Origin: Perkinsus olseni
Taxonomy: Eukaryota > Perkinsozoa > Perkinsida
Length of the DNA stretch: 44,752 nt
Reading direction: 5' to 3'
Assembly (NCBI GenBank): GCA_013115125.1
Contig: JABANN010000269.1
Coordinates: forward strand, 1 to 44,752
A model generated the notes under the pieces. The model searched no databases. It saw only the letters and a program-made list of their open reading frames with translations, and had not been told where the DNA came from. Shown here piece after piece: positions 11,301-21,087 of this stretch. Within the stretch, counting starts at the first letter, position 1. Each line of letters begins with the position of its first letter. Position numbers and translations under genes: made by a program.

Positions 11301-12065
11301 CATACCCCGTACCCGTGCGGGTAGCCATCTCTGACCAAGACACGGTAAATTACCGCGCGCCACAAAATTATCCTCAGCTACCTGTCCACTGTGCCACTGT
11401 AGGTGAAGGTATTTCTCCGACCAAATACCCCACTCGGTCGATAGGAAAACTTCACCGAATCCTTGTGCGGTGAATCTACTTGTCGAAATCGAAACCACAG
11501 CTTCGCTCCCGTCGGCCACAGCTCCAATTTCGAAACCTGATCGAGGTCGAACCTTGCCTCCGACAAGTACAAAGATACGCCTACGATGTATGGGTAGAAC
11601 CAATGGGTGATGACGTAGGCCACAAAGATGATGAACTCGAGAGTCAGAAACCAACCTGATGAGAAGAAAATGGCAGATTTCAGCGGAGCGAAGCTCTTAC
11701 CAATGACTGTGGTCTCGCCAGAGGTCAAGTCTGAGAACAAGCTCGGCCGTTTAGCCTCATAGTCGAAGACCCAAAGGTACCTACACGGCAAGCACTCAAC
11801 AGCACGACGCGGAGGATGGGGTATGCTACTATTACCACATCATCGCCAAATAGAGGACGGCCAAGGCTAGTTTACCCGTAACATGCTCAGGGGTCTGGTA
11901 ACAGGAGTAGACCGTAGCACCACAGACCACAGTGGTGGCGATTATTAGGATGGCCAGAACCCATGGGGAATGGATTACATCCGTCGCCTGATAGACAGCA
12001 ACGTCAACTCTCTCACACGAACGGGCAGAGACGTCATCATCATTACTATATTCGAAGAACTCCAA
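8309..12065 (-). CDS. Membrane protein with MORN-like motifs and a DUF900-type alpha/beta hydrolase domain
   Basis: Starting at the ATG at 12065, exons 12065-11836, 11780-11382 and 11330-11215, and others downstream, join in frame. The N-terminus has membrane segments (WVLAILIIATTVVCGATVY; FLTLEFIIFVAYVITHWFYPY). A MORN-like stretch follows (DGYPHGYGVWSDDSYHGE, then HGLPVGPFTSRE). After GGGFFEHLP, the hydrolase domain carries ALIFMHGYNCS (oxyanion region), CLMNPDYDLEEF (acid), TTVYADRNDGALFW and HSLRHSYFNLN (catalytic-type His). This is the DUF900 order. The nucleophile site, usually AHSMGN, reads VVVADTNALDGGKAL, with no serine in a GxSxG frame, so hydrolase activity is doubtful. One junction near 11215-11125 is not resolved in phase. 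Merging all of this into one gene rests on continuous phase at the other joins (for example 10769-10380 and 10060-9780). A Mg-independent esterase ancestor is implied. Confidence 0.7.
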
Positions 12066-12439
12066 ACTAGGTCGAATTAATTACATCAAGATACTCAGGT
12101 AGAGCCATGCATGGCCAGAATGGGTGCGACGATGCGGACACAGGGAGCAGGCCTTGAACGAGCCTCCCAAGTCTCATTGCAATCAGCAGCCCCAGCACGC
12201 GTGAGCGCCCTCATCTCGAAGGAGGAGGACGCCCTTCACCCGGTATTACATCTTTATCATCGCTAGTACTCGACATGAACGCCAATTGTGTTAGTATAAA
12301 AAGTATGACCAGAAACACCACTGTAACCTTCAGTGCCTTGCCTCCGCTACCTCGAGCTCTCGCCCTGCCTCCCAGGACCTACACATCACCAGCATAGGAG
12401 GCCTCGTTTCGATCTCAAGTAGCCTCCGTTTCTGAGGGG
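12066..12439. other. Upstream intergenic region of the MORN-hydrolase gene
   Basis: This 370-bp stretch lies 5' of the minus-strand gene that starts at 12065. I see no open frame with coding character and no recognised promoter element. Confidence 0.5.
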
Positions 12440-12550
12440 CTATTCAATAAACTGGTTCTGGAACTCGGGATCGATTCTGGGACCGCATCTCACGTGTAAA
12501 AATCAATCCCAGAATCGATTCTGAGATTCTTGATAAGTTTACTGAACAGG
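12440..12550. mobile_element. Foldback MITE-like element
   Basis: About 111 bp form one near-complete inverted repeat. The ends read CTATTCAATAAACT and, from the other side, CTGTTCAGTAAACT. An inner perfect arm, ATCGATTCTGGGA, appears in both halves, and the centre is CACGTG. The whole left arm (about 57 bp) can be aligned to the reverse complement of the right arm. It has no coding capacity, so a non-autonomous DNA transposon remnant is likely. A second, more diverged element with the same end style lies at 32848-32952. I could not define a target-site duplication with confidence. Confidence 0.65.
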
Positions 12551-13019
12551 GGGTGATGATCCGCCTGTCGACCCGGCACTACCCTCCTCAGCCGGCGATT
12601 CTCCATCGCAAAAAATGACTTCATCAGAGCTAACTCGTTCAACGGTGCACTGAGGAGACCGCGTCGTCTACTACTGACGAAAGCAAGAGACATGGACTTA
12701 CTTGCGGTGATAGAGAGCAGTGAAGCTCCGCGACAGCGAATTGGGGCCTCCACTCACGGTTTCTGGATGCAGAATGAGACACATTCAACCATCACCAACA
12801 AACCTCGGACGCGACTCGATGGTTTGATGATCACATCATTTGGTATCTCTCCAAGCCCAAAGCGGAAATTTCGAGTTGCACATCCACCAGACAGTCCATT
12901 TATCGCAGAAACTTTTCGTGAGTACACGTCCGCGTCAGGAAGGTTCATCTTTCACGAACTGCAGCATCTAGCTCGAGCCGGAGATTGGACGACAACAACG
13001 GTACTGCGAGAAGCGACCA

Positions 13020-13864
13020 TCATGTCGAGAAAACTGCGAAGAGCCTCACTTCCCGAGCATGCCAATATCGTTCAAAACCCCACAGTGTAAACCAGTCCAC
13101 AATGAGGTCCATCCCAACCGGCGCATTACTTCTATAAACCTTCAGTCTGCCCGCGCCTCCACTGCTAGTCGGGTTCCCAGTACTGGTATCAGTCGGCGGA
13201 GTGTCCATTGCATCAATAACAGGCTCGTGGCCACCCGGTGGAGATATCGTAACTAGCATTGACTCTACAAGGCTCACCATACGCCAATACCTACCGGTGG
13301 GGTTGGGCGGCCGAGCAGACATGGTAGAGGTCGCTGTCGCTGCTGCTGCTGCTGCTGCTGCCATGTTGTCGTCGGACTCCTCGACTCTCGTTAATGAATT
13401 AAATACGCTACTATTCAATGACCCGTTACTAGTGATGCTTGCGTAGCTGTTGTTGTTTTGGCTGGTGTAAACAGGAAGCAAACTTCTTGAGTAAATGCTA
13501 GGAGTCACGACGATCCCTCCAGAGGCTCTGCCAGACGGCGCTGTTCTTGTTTTTGCAGAGGCGCTTCGCTTATCCTGCCGAAATTGATGACAGCTTCTGG
13601 GAAAGAGCTGGAAGCGGTAGTACAATGGGATGCGTTCTGGGGCTCTTCCTCTTCTTCTTCTTGTTATCGAGTGAGTTGAGTAATGGAACGCGTAAAGTGG
13701 CGAGCAAGGGTGACAATTGTGAATATAAAACAGCACCACTGAGTGGGGCCAGCTCCTCCTCCTCTCAAACCCAATGCGAACGATAGGAAATCTCTATCGA
13801 TACACGTGAATCTGAAGCAATCAAACTCGGCGTCGCTAGGGTGACACCTAATGAGTTGGTTCAA
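13020..13864 (-). CDS. Unrecognised protein with an alanine tract, weak model
   Basis: A long minus-strand open frame (13739-13020) codes for a Ser/Thr/Pro/Asn-rich product with an alanine run made of GCA/GCC repeats (MAAAAAAAAATATST) and the end WGFERYWHAREVRLF. An upstream frame from 13864 ends in a hydrophobic segment (CCFIFTIVTLARHF) and may be a 5' exon or the signal segment. No family is recognised. The open frame overlaps a possible donor near 13045, so the real 3' end may lie further left. Coding status is plausible from length, not proven. Confidence 0.35.
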
Positions 13865-14199
13865 CTGAGTATAGTAGTCTCACAGTGGTGACACAGTAGC
13901 GTCCGTAGAGTCCACTGGGCCTCGGAAAAAGTCGGACAGTAACGCCACCTTACAATGATTACTCATCACCGATCCCATACACCCGAGCACTAATGGCCGA
14001 CTTGCAACTCAGAAGGAGTGTCGAAGCAACACCCATCACAACCCAGCTGCCAATGATACTCGACTTGCGCTAGGAAGCGGAATTTCGTGGCGCGCGACAG
14101 CGAAATGATTCAAACCAAAGAAGCCGGCAAAGTAGTGAGCAGTCCTTAAACTCGTAACTGTGTGAAAGGGAAGATTTCAGTTGAAAGCTGTTGCTTGTG
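13865..14199. other. No gene seen
   Basis: About 335 bp between weak minus-strand models. No convincing coding, repeat or RNA signal was found. Confidence 0.5.
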
Positions 14200-14630
14200 T
14201 TAGAAGATCGTAAGCCTTAGAAGGTTAATTTGCCGGTCTGGTTCGCTATCAAGGGGTGTTGCTGTCCGATGCCCCCTGATGGTCACTGGAGTCAACACGA
14301 CCCGACATGGCTGGACAGATGCCTCAACCAAATGTACACTGAGACCTTGAGCCAAGATGGCTACCGACTCAAGAGCTTTAGACGGTAAGCCCTCAAGGCT
14401 CTTAAGGAGCAAGTCCTCCTACGGTAGCACAGGAGATCCCCTGCACGCGTGTACAAAGGAAGACAACCCCTACCAAACAAGCTGATCGAGCATCAATAGG
14501 GGTTAGCGGATGTTCCAGCGCTTCTTGGATAACTTCAGGGCTTCCAATCCCCGCAACGGGCGTTTGTAGGAAAACAAAAATTTACTACGGATATGACCGA
14601 CACCACATACGCCAGAGTCGACGTCTTCAT
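14200..14630 (-). CDS. Putative small secreted protein, one junction unresolved
   Basis: The ATG at 14630 opens a good signal-peptide-like start, MKTSTLAYVVSVISVVNF, followed by CFPTNA. Further on, the frame SPEVIQEALEHPLTPIDA joins through a GT-AG intron (gtaggggttg ... accgtag) to EDLLLKSLEGLPSKALESVA and runs to a stop at 14200. The two parts differ in frame near 14550 and I found no intron of the right phase between them. So this may be a gene with an unseen exon, a frameshifted copy, or two unrelated pieces. No family is recognised. Confidence 0.4.
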
Positions 14631-15490
14631 CCGTCCGACAGAGCTACTGAAAGCTGAGAATTGGCCATTTGTCGAAGACACTGTGCACGACTGAAACCTT
14701 CTCCCCTGAGACGAGGATAGCTCGCTAGGAAGGCCGATTACCACTTATCGTTGATAAGGAGTACTCGGCCTTGCTCGTGAACTCGAACGACAACGCAGCC
14801 TGTTCTCAGCGAAAGCAGCCTGTGCCCCGCGCAGGTCCTCGCATTGACGGGGTTGCCGCCGGCCTTGGCATACATTCTCCTCACATTGGTCGTGTGCTCT
14901 CGTGGTCTCACTCCGCAATGACAGAGACAAACGGTAGATCACATGCAAAAAGTTAGTCGGCGCGTCGCCTATCATGCGAAAGCATCGTTGACACTCATGC
15001 GAAGAAGTTCACTCGTGTACAATTGAGCATGTGACTAGAAGCACGTGCCGAAGAGACCGCTCTCACTCACTATGAAGAATCACAATGCTATACGGAGCGC
15101 CGGAATGACGCGAAGGCGCTCATATCAGTATAGCTGCTCTTTTCCTTTACACGTAAGGGTAGGCTGCCCACTGCGGGTCCACAAGTCAAGACATCTCGGT
15201 CTAGTCATTCAGCGACCCCCAAGATACTGGGTTACGAGGGGTGCTGACGACATTCTAGTTTGATAAGCGAGTTCAAATTCCTGGTCTTATTTACACCAGA
15301 ATAATTTACTCCTTTGAAAGGAGTCCATCGAAGTGACTGAGCCCCCCGGTCATGTTCACCGTAGAAGGGCGAGAGCTATACCGCACTAGAAACCCAAGCC
15401 CTTGCGGTGATACATCAGAACATCACATGAACACGAGCTTAGGATGAACATGCATGTAAACACTCATCGGCGGGTCGCTCCGCTCGTCTG
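14631..15490. other. No gene seen
   Basis: About 860 bp with only short overlapping open frames in several phases. I found no joinable exons or repeats. Confidence 0.5.
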
Positions 15491-16420
15491 CTATCCACCG
15501 TGTTTTTCTTTCCAAGTCGTGATAAGCGATCTAATCACGTTCATTCCCGCACGGTTGAAGCGTCCAAACCATCTGATGCCTTTCTCGAGGTTGCCCGGCG
15601 GGTTGCTGGCCAAGAGGGCGAAGATCTTCTCGCACTTCTCTTGGTCCCTAGGAGTGATCGGCAAGTAAGCCCGCACTTCCTCCATAACCGGTGTCCCGAT
15701 TAGATGTTCGAAAGGCAGGACGGACGAGAAATGCTGCCGAGAAGACTCTCGGGCGGCCTTCCCAAACCTGAATCGAGAGGCCGAGTAATGTGTTGGCAGA
15801 AATCATCGAAGACTCGGAGTTTCAATATGGGAGGGTGATTGCAGGCGCAGTATTCAACGCGACTGCGGGAGAGCACATCACTTAGCTACCGATCAGTTCT
15901 TAAGTCGGTGCGTCAAGAGCAATGATATCCGGGGCGTCGTACTTGGTATGGAAAGTCTCCAAACCATTCATGCCGCTCACGTAATATGATTCGGTGATCG
16001 GCATTAGCGAATCTTGAGACTTTTCTTTGAAGTAAACAGTGATCTACTGCTGTTCCCCAAAGTTCACACGCGTTCTCCTGAGCGATGGTCCTTTCTTGAA
16101 GCTGCAGAAAAGGACCATTCATTGTAGTCGAACCCTTCGGGCCTGGGAGCACTAATCCAAGGCCTCCTACCTTGCCTTCCAAATCACCCTTAACCAAGTC
16201 AACAAACTGGTCCACCTTCCCACTCAGCTTCTCCAAGCGATCGTTGATACCAGCTATCTCCTCACGGATGGACTGTATCTGCAAAGTTCAGCAGAAGCCT
16301 TCTGACCCAAGAGGCATCGAAGGCGGGCAGCAGTACCTCTGAACTACTGCCAGTACGAAGCCCCAGAGTTGAGAAAGCAGCGAGCTGCACAACGACTACA
16401 ACTCGACGGGGGGTCATCAT
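15491..16420 (-). pseudogene. Decayed copy A1 of the secreted coiled-coil gene A
   Basis: This is a paralogue of the intact gene at 18642-19689. The ATG at 16420 still gives a signal peptide (MMTPRRVVVVVQLAAFSTLG), an intron at the same place after a GAG codon, and a heptad-type second exon (IQSIREEIAGINDRLEKLSG). Exon 3 starts as LQERTIAQENACEL, then shifts frame near 16065 and meets an in-frame TAG inside what would be FGEQQ-ITVYFKEKS, matching FGNNQQIEITFGDKS in the intact copy. The middle of exon 4 is shortened and out of frame. The last 85 codons are still open and very similar to the intact copy (HFSSVLPFEHLIGTP; AYLPITPRDQEKCEKIFALL). Sequencing error could mimic some of this, but several separate lesions make decay more likely. 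Confidence 0.7.
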
Positions 16421-16784
16421 ATTGATGAAGGTGTCAACTGGAACTCCCAGCCTCGGTCAAAGCGAGACACGAGTTCGATTTTCACAGTAAAGCCACGGGC
16501 GAGCGAGATGAAAAAACTCGCTTCTCCAGTAGACGATGCCTTCATCTACAGACGAAATTCCCCAACAAGAGAAGTGCAAGACTGGCAGGGAAAGGGAGAA
16601 TGCTCAGGGTTCAACGGAGGGAAAGCTAACTTACCCCGCTGCCGAAAGTCAATGTGAAATTCAGTCTCGCTCGCCTGCCAGCCAGATTCTGTCGCCGCCG
16701 TCCCTCCCGTCTCGGAGCGTCCCGTCGCTTCACGCAGGAGGTAGTTCGGCTGACTTAGCTGTACGCTATTGAATAATCATCACC

Positions 16785-17603
16785 ATGCTCCACCTGCAAA
16801 AACACGTACTCCTCCTCCTCGCTGCTGCAGCATCACCGACCGCTCTCTTCTTCAGAGGGAGAGGGATCAAGGTGAGTTCATCAACACTATTGGGATACAC
16901 TTCCTTCACTATTCAGGTCATCACCGACAACATCCCCAAATCTCTGAACTCCTGCTACGCCTTCAGTAAAGACGCTCAGACCTGGGCTTGGTTCAAGGCT
17001 TTTGATGACGACAGCGGTCAGGAATCACGCGGGGTCCACGTTACTGCCCTTACCTGTCTTAACAACGACAAGTCTGGCAGGGACGGCAATGGCGTGTATG
17101 AAGTCCCTGCCGGGTCTCTGAAGTAGCACAGGGACTTACCAATGCGGAGTCTCCATTGCCTTACTCTCAGGGACTTGGGCAAAATATCCACATTCGCCCC
17201 AGCATTCAAGAGCTACAAGACGCGAAGCGGCAAGAGAATCAATGGCATGCCCTACCCGGCCGCTAGCAACAAGAACTGTGCACAGTGGGTGAACCGTCTC
17301 AACAAGTTCTACCATGAAACAGGAGTCATCGCTGAGGTCGCTGAAGCGATGAAGAGGGGCAATTATAATAAGAAGGCCACCAGAGACAGTACTGGCAAGT
17401 TCATTGAAGCGCTGTGTAGAATCCAAAGAGATGGTATCCAGGGAAGAAGCGGCCTGCCCAATTCTGATGGAGAAATCGAAACTCGTCAAGGCGAATCTTC
17501 ACAGGTGAATGAAAAGCTGTTCAACAGAGAGCCGGAGGTTGACCAAGAGGCTGAGAACCCAACGACCGATGCTCCGGACGAGGAAGAGGAGGAAGGCGAA
17601 TGA
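16785..17603 (+). CDS. Secreted protein B1 (lineage-specific), intact copy
   Basis: Three exons (16785-16871, 16917-17122, 17171-17603) join in frame to 241 residues; the introns are 45 and 48 nt. The start MLHLQKHVLLLLAAAASPTAL is a signal peptide. The mature part has paired cysteines (NSCYAF, LTCLNN, KNCAQWV, EALCRI) that could form disulfides, a basic central region (KSYKTRSGKR), and a disordered acidic tail ending in a glutamate run. I do not recognise the family. It lies head-to-head with pseudogene A1, 365 bp away. A decayed copy of its third exon lies at 19818-19960 beside gene A2, so A and B were duplicated as a pair. Confidence 0.8.
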
Positions 17604-17958
17604 ACTTTGAAAGGAGGAGACACTCAACGACATGCTCATCAACTCCATACCAAAAAACGCTGGGAAAATTGTGAAGTGAATGTTATGACTCTACATGACG
17701 ATGTATCTATCTGACTTTGAACTCGGATGACCAACCCTTCAAGTGTGTGGTATCAGTAATTTAATCAGAGCCTCTAACTCAGCTGTTGCCTCGAACGGTC
17801 CACTACACCATTTCCCGATCAATTCCAAAACCCTCGGTTCGAAGTAGTACTGGCAACAGCTCTTTCCTTGTAGACTAAGTCATTCTCACTGAGCGGCAAT
17901 ATGGTCGGGCTCTCTCCCAACAGCGCCAGTGCAGCAGCAGCAGCAGTAGCAGTAGCAA
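17604..17958. other. Intergenic, CAG-type microsatellite at its end
   Basis: About 350 bp downstream of gene B1. A run of cag/tag trinucleotides sits near 17930-17958. No other feature is seen. Confidence 0.5.
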
Positions 17959-18291
17959 TTAGTGCTTAGCCACCTGATGACAGTTCTTCCTCCCTATTCT
18001 ATCGTGTGCCAAAACACGTCCTGGACCTTCCCATCGCCCGGCAACTCGGCCGAGTTCGCAGGCAACTGTCTCTGGGTGATGGTAATCATAAACGCTAGCC
18101 TTAACTTCAGTTTTAACTTCAATCTCCTGTACAGCCAACACATCCAACTCAGTGGTTCCGGGCAGCAGCGTCACATCAAACTCAACGTGAATCCTGCGAG
18201 CACCGAACAGCAGCCAACGGTGACCCGAGTTTACCTGTTGTACGCGCAGACTAGTCTCCACCGGAAATTTCCGAGGTAGACTCTCTGGCAA
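17959..18291 (-). CDS. Unrecognised protein fragment, minus strand
   Basis: A minus-strand frame, open from 18291 to the stop at 17959, reads as coherent protein: FPVETSLRVQQ, then RRIHVEFDVTLLPGTTELDV, EIEVKTEVKASVYDYHHPE and GRVAGRWEGPGRVLAHDRIG. The alternating hydrophobic pattern suggests beta strands. The 5' end is not resolved; open frames up to about 18530 may hold earlier exons. A plus-strand open frame covers the same bases but has a less natural composition. The gene sits between the two A/B units. Confidence 0.35.
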   Translation of the reverse strand: MPESLPRKFPVETSLRVQQVNSGHRWLLFGARRIHVEFDVTLLPGTTELDVLAVQEIEVKTEVKASVYDYHHPETVACELGRVAGRWEGPGRVLAHDRIGRKNCHQVAKH

Positions 18292-18641
18292 ACCACCTGA
18301 TAATCCCTTCGCCCATCAAGCGCACAAGAGCTGAAGAAATCCAGAAAAGTTCAACTGATGCGGCGTTGGACACACGCGGGTAGATGTTTCTCTTCGAGCC
18401 TTGCATACACGCACATTGATGTAGCAATGGGTCAGCGAATGAGATGGCTGAAAGCACTCACAAATTCTCTGGCGAAGCGGGAGACCACTGTCCGGACTCG
18501 AGCAGGTGCAAGAAATGGAGTGGTATGGCAAATTACTATTAACTCAATGAGCGAAAATCACATAGCACAGCACAATGACATGAAATAGCATGCGTTGGGA
18601 TAACATTGAAAGATGCAACTGCTTCTCATCATTTGCTTTAC

Positions 18642-19689
18642 CTACATCCTTTGCTTCCTGTTCCAATTCACAACCAGGGGCCCCATCTTTTCGTTCGCCA
18701 CACGGTGGAAGTACCCGATCCATTTGATTCCTCTCTCATACTCGGCCGGAGGGTGCTCAGCCAAGAGGGCGAAGATCTTCTCACATTTCTCTTGATCCCT
18801 AGGAGTGATTGGCAAGTAAGCCCGCAGTTCCCTCATGGCCGGCGTCCCGATCAGATGCTCGAAAGGCAGGACGGACGCGAAATGCTGCCGAGCCTGCAGC
18901 ATGTTATTGGTAATACGAATATCGTGGTATTCATATTCGATCTGTAGCTGCGTGAAGTCTTCATTAAAGCTGAGGGGAATGGCGAATGAGCGGGCAGCGA
19001 CTGGTGACTCGACAGGACGACGATGCATCCGGCAGTAAACCACGGTTCGATGCGACAGCACGGGATCAGAAGTGTGCCTCAAGCAGTACGGAGGAGAAAC
19101 GATCTCAACGACCTCCACTGTCGTACTGCCTGTATCTCAGGTACACCGTAGACTATGATGATGCCTCCTTGCTTACGTCGTAGAGGCGGTAAGCAGGCCG
19201 AATCCAGGGCCAATGAATAAAGTCTCTCGAATCGGAGTTAGAAGGGTCGGTGACTTATCGCCAAAAGTGATTTCGATTTGCTGATTGTTTCCAAACTTAA
19301 GAGTGCACTGGTTCTCCGAGGCTTTGGTTCCTTCTTGGAACTGCAAAACATGAACAGTCAGCGAGAGCACAGATCCAGTGAAACTGTTCCACTGTTTCGA
19401 CTACTGCAGCAGCACTGATGACACCCACCGATTGTAGCTACCAACGAGGGCTCACCTCTCTAGCCATATTGCTTCGCACCAACTCAGTAAGATGATCAAC
19501 TCTGGCGGTTAGCTTTCCCATCTCCTCGACGACCCCATCCACTTTTCCTCTCAGGGATTGCAGCTGAGCAAAACTAATTCACGTAGGGCCTTGCGAAGCG
19601 GCAGCCGCGAGTACCTCCGCGTTGCCGGCGGTCTGGAGCCCCAGGGCTGATGCAACAGCCAGAGACTGTAAGAAAACGATGCGCAACAT
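18642..19689 (-). CDS. Secreted coiled-coil protein A2 (lineage-specific), intact copy
   Basis: Four exons (19689-19615, 19563-19456, 19340-19177, 19125-18642) join in frame to 276 residues, with introns of 51, 115 and 51 nt. The start MLRIVFLQSLAVASALGL is a signal peptide. Exon 2 is a short coiled coil (LRGKVDGVVEEMGKLTARVD). Exon 3 looks like a beta-rich domain (CTLKFGNNQQIEITFGDKS). The C-terminal half contains paired cysteines (PPYCLRH, VVYCRMH) and a helical end (FEHLIGTPAMRELRAYLPIT, RDQEKCEKIFALLAEHPP). I do not recognise the family. The paralogue at 15491-16420 keeps the same intron sites but is broken. The gene lies head-to-head with a remnant of gene B. Confidence 0.78.
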
Positions 19690-19817
19690 TGAGGCTAGAA
19701 AAAGATCAACTGGAATTCACTGTCTCCGCGTCCGCTCGCCCCGAGACACACGTAACTTGCCATCAGTCTCGGGCGCAGCGATAAACAACTCCTGCCAATC
19801 GCGCGAAGCACCGTAGA

Positions 19818-19960
19818 GGTACGCCCATTTTCGCCTCAGTATTCGAGAGCTATTAGACAAAAAACGGCAAAAGGAACAACGGTATACCCTAGCAATAAGA
19901 ATCGCGCACCGTGGGTGAACCTGTTCAACGAAGTCTACCGTGAGACAGAAGCCACTTAAC
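19818..19960 (+). pseudogene. Remnant of gene B exon 3 (copy B2)
   Basis: This stretch aligns base by base with the first 140 bp of exon 3 of gene B1 (17180-17325). Shared blocks include cattcgcc/attttcgcct, attcaagagcta/attcgagagcta, gtgggtgaacc and ctaccgtgagacagaa versus ctaccatgaaacagga. The frame is broken by stops and a deletion near 19890. Exons 1 and 2 are missing: the fragment starts only about 130 bp from the start of gene A2, whereas in the other unit exon 3 lies about 750 bp from the start of A1. A deletion removed the promoter-proximal part. Confidence 0.7.
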
Positions 19961-21000
19961 GGCGAATCACATAAAATGTGTGGGAGTTAATAGTCGAGTG
20001 ACGTCTCTGGCCGACTCATGCCGATGCGCTCTGGTAGGGGCTCTCTGTAGCGTTGTTATGCAGTGTGCTTGATTGGTCTGTAGCGCATCCTACATATGTT
20101 ACCGTAACTACTATAGCTCATACGACAGTAAAATCCCGCACTGAAAGAATTGTCTTCTTAAGCAGTTGCAGCGGTCGAGAAACCAAGGCCTCGCAGATGT
20201 CGAAATACCTCAGCCGGATTGCGTCTTGTCTTGGTGAGTTGCAACTCTCATCCTCAAATTATCCGCAAATATCTTTTCCCGGCAAATTGTTGAACATCGC
20301 ACAGTTGTGCATCATCATTCTAATCGTACACAGCGAATGCCGCGGCAAGTCACAAGATGCAACGATTCTTATCGAGCAATCGGAACGTGTCCCGACGACG
20401 CTGTCGAGAATGCCGCTGCCTCAGAGCCACACTTGTCACTCAGAGTATGATTCGCCATGTACTGTATACCCATTCACTCGGTTCAGTCGAGGTCGAGGGG
20501 AGGCTGCCCAACTCAAGCAGTCACCTGAGGCGATCTAAATTCCTTCGCCGCCAAACCCTGGGTGGTCATCTCCCCAGGCTAGGCCCTGAGCTGATAACAT
20601 CAGTTGAAGCTGGACATGGCGTTAGACCATGATCTCGTCCACCCGAAGGCGTTCGAGACGTCGGAAGGGCTGGCAGCACTGATATACTTGACCTTGGTAG
20701 ATGGGCAGGAGAATACTCTCCATTAGAATCCGTTACGGCCAAGCAAAGACACTAGTATCGGCATATCTGGGAACGAAGCAAGCATGCCTTGCCGAAGCTC
20801 ATCATCCTGAAATGGTGACGGCTGGCTGAGATGGTCGGGGATGAAAATGATCCAGGTGTCAGAAGTAGACGAGTCACACCTCGGTGATAACGGGACTCAG
20901 TTCTCCACGTATACCACAAGCTGCCAACCCGAGCCATCTATTGGTGAACTATAGACGTGGCAGATGCGACAACAGCAACAATATCGACATGATCGTAGAC
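19961..21000. other. No certain gene
   Basis: A plus-strand open frame spans 20053-20538 but has low-quality composition and no motif. A possible two-exon reading starts with the ATG at 20197 (MSKYLSRIASCL, donor gtgagt at 20234, acceptor near 20303), again without a recognised product. The rest holds nothing I can support. Confidence 0.4.
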
Positions 21001-21002
21001 AA

Positions 21003-21033
21003 CAAAAACAACAACAACAACAACAACAACAAT
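21003..21033. repeat. CAA-type microsatellite followed by GAG run
   Basis: About ten tandem caa units are followed at 21034-21048 by gag repeats, a simple-sequence tract downstream of the minus-strand gene ending at 21088. Confidence 0.85.
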
Positions 21034-21087
21034 GAGGAGGAGGAGGAGGTGAGGCAAGGAGAAAGGAGGGAGAATCACAGAGGCTAC

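Noticed and set aside
12692-13090. 132-codon plus-strand open frame
   Set aside because: Mixed, low-quality composition, no signal peptide or motif, and overlap with another weak model on the other strand.
20053-20538. 161-codon plus-strand open frame
   Set aside because: No family feature, and it reads straight through good splice-like sites. Coding status cannot be supported.
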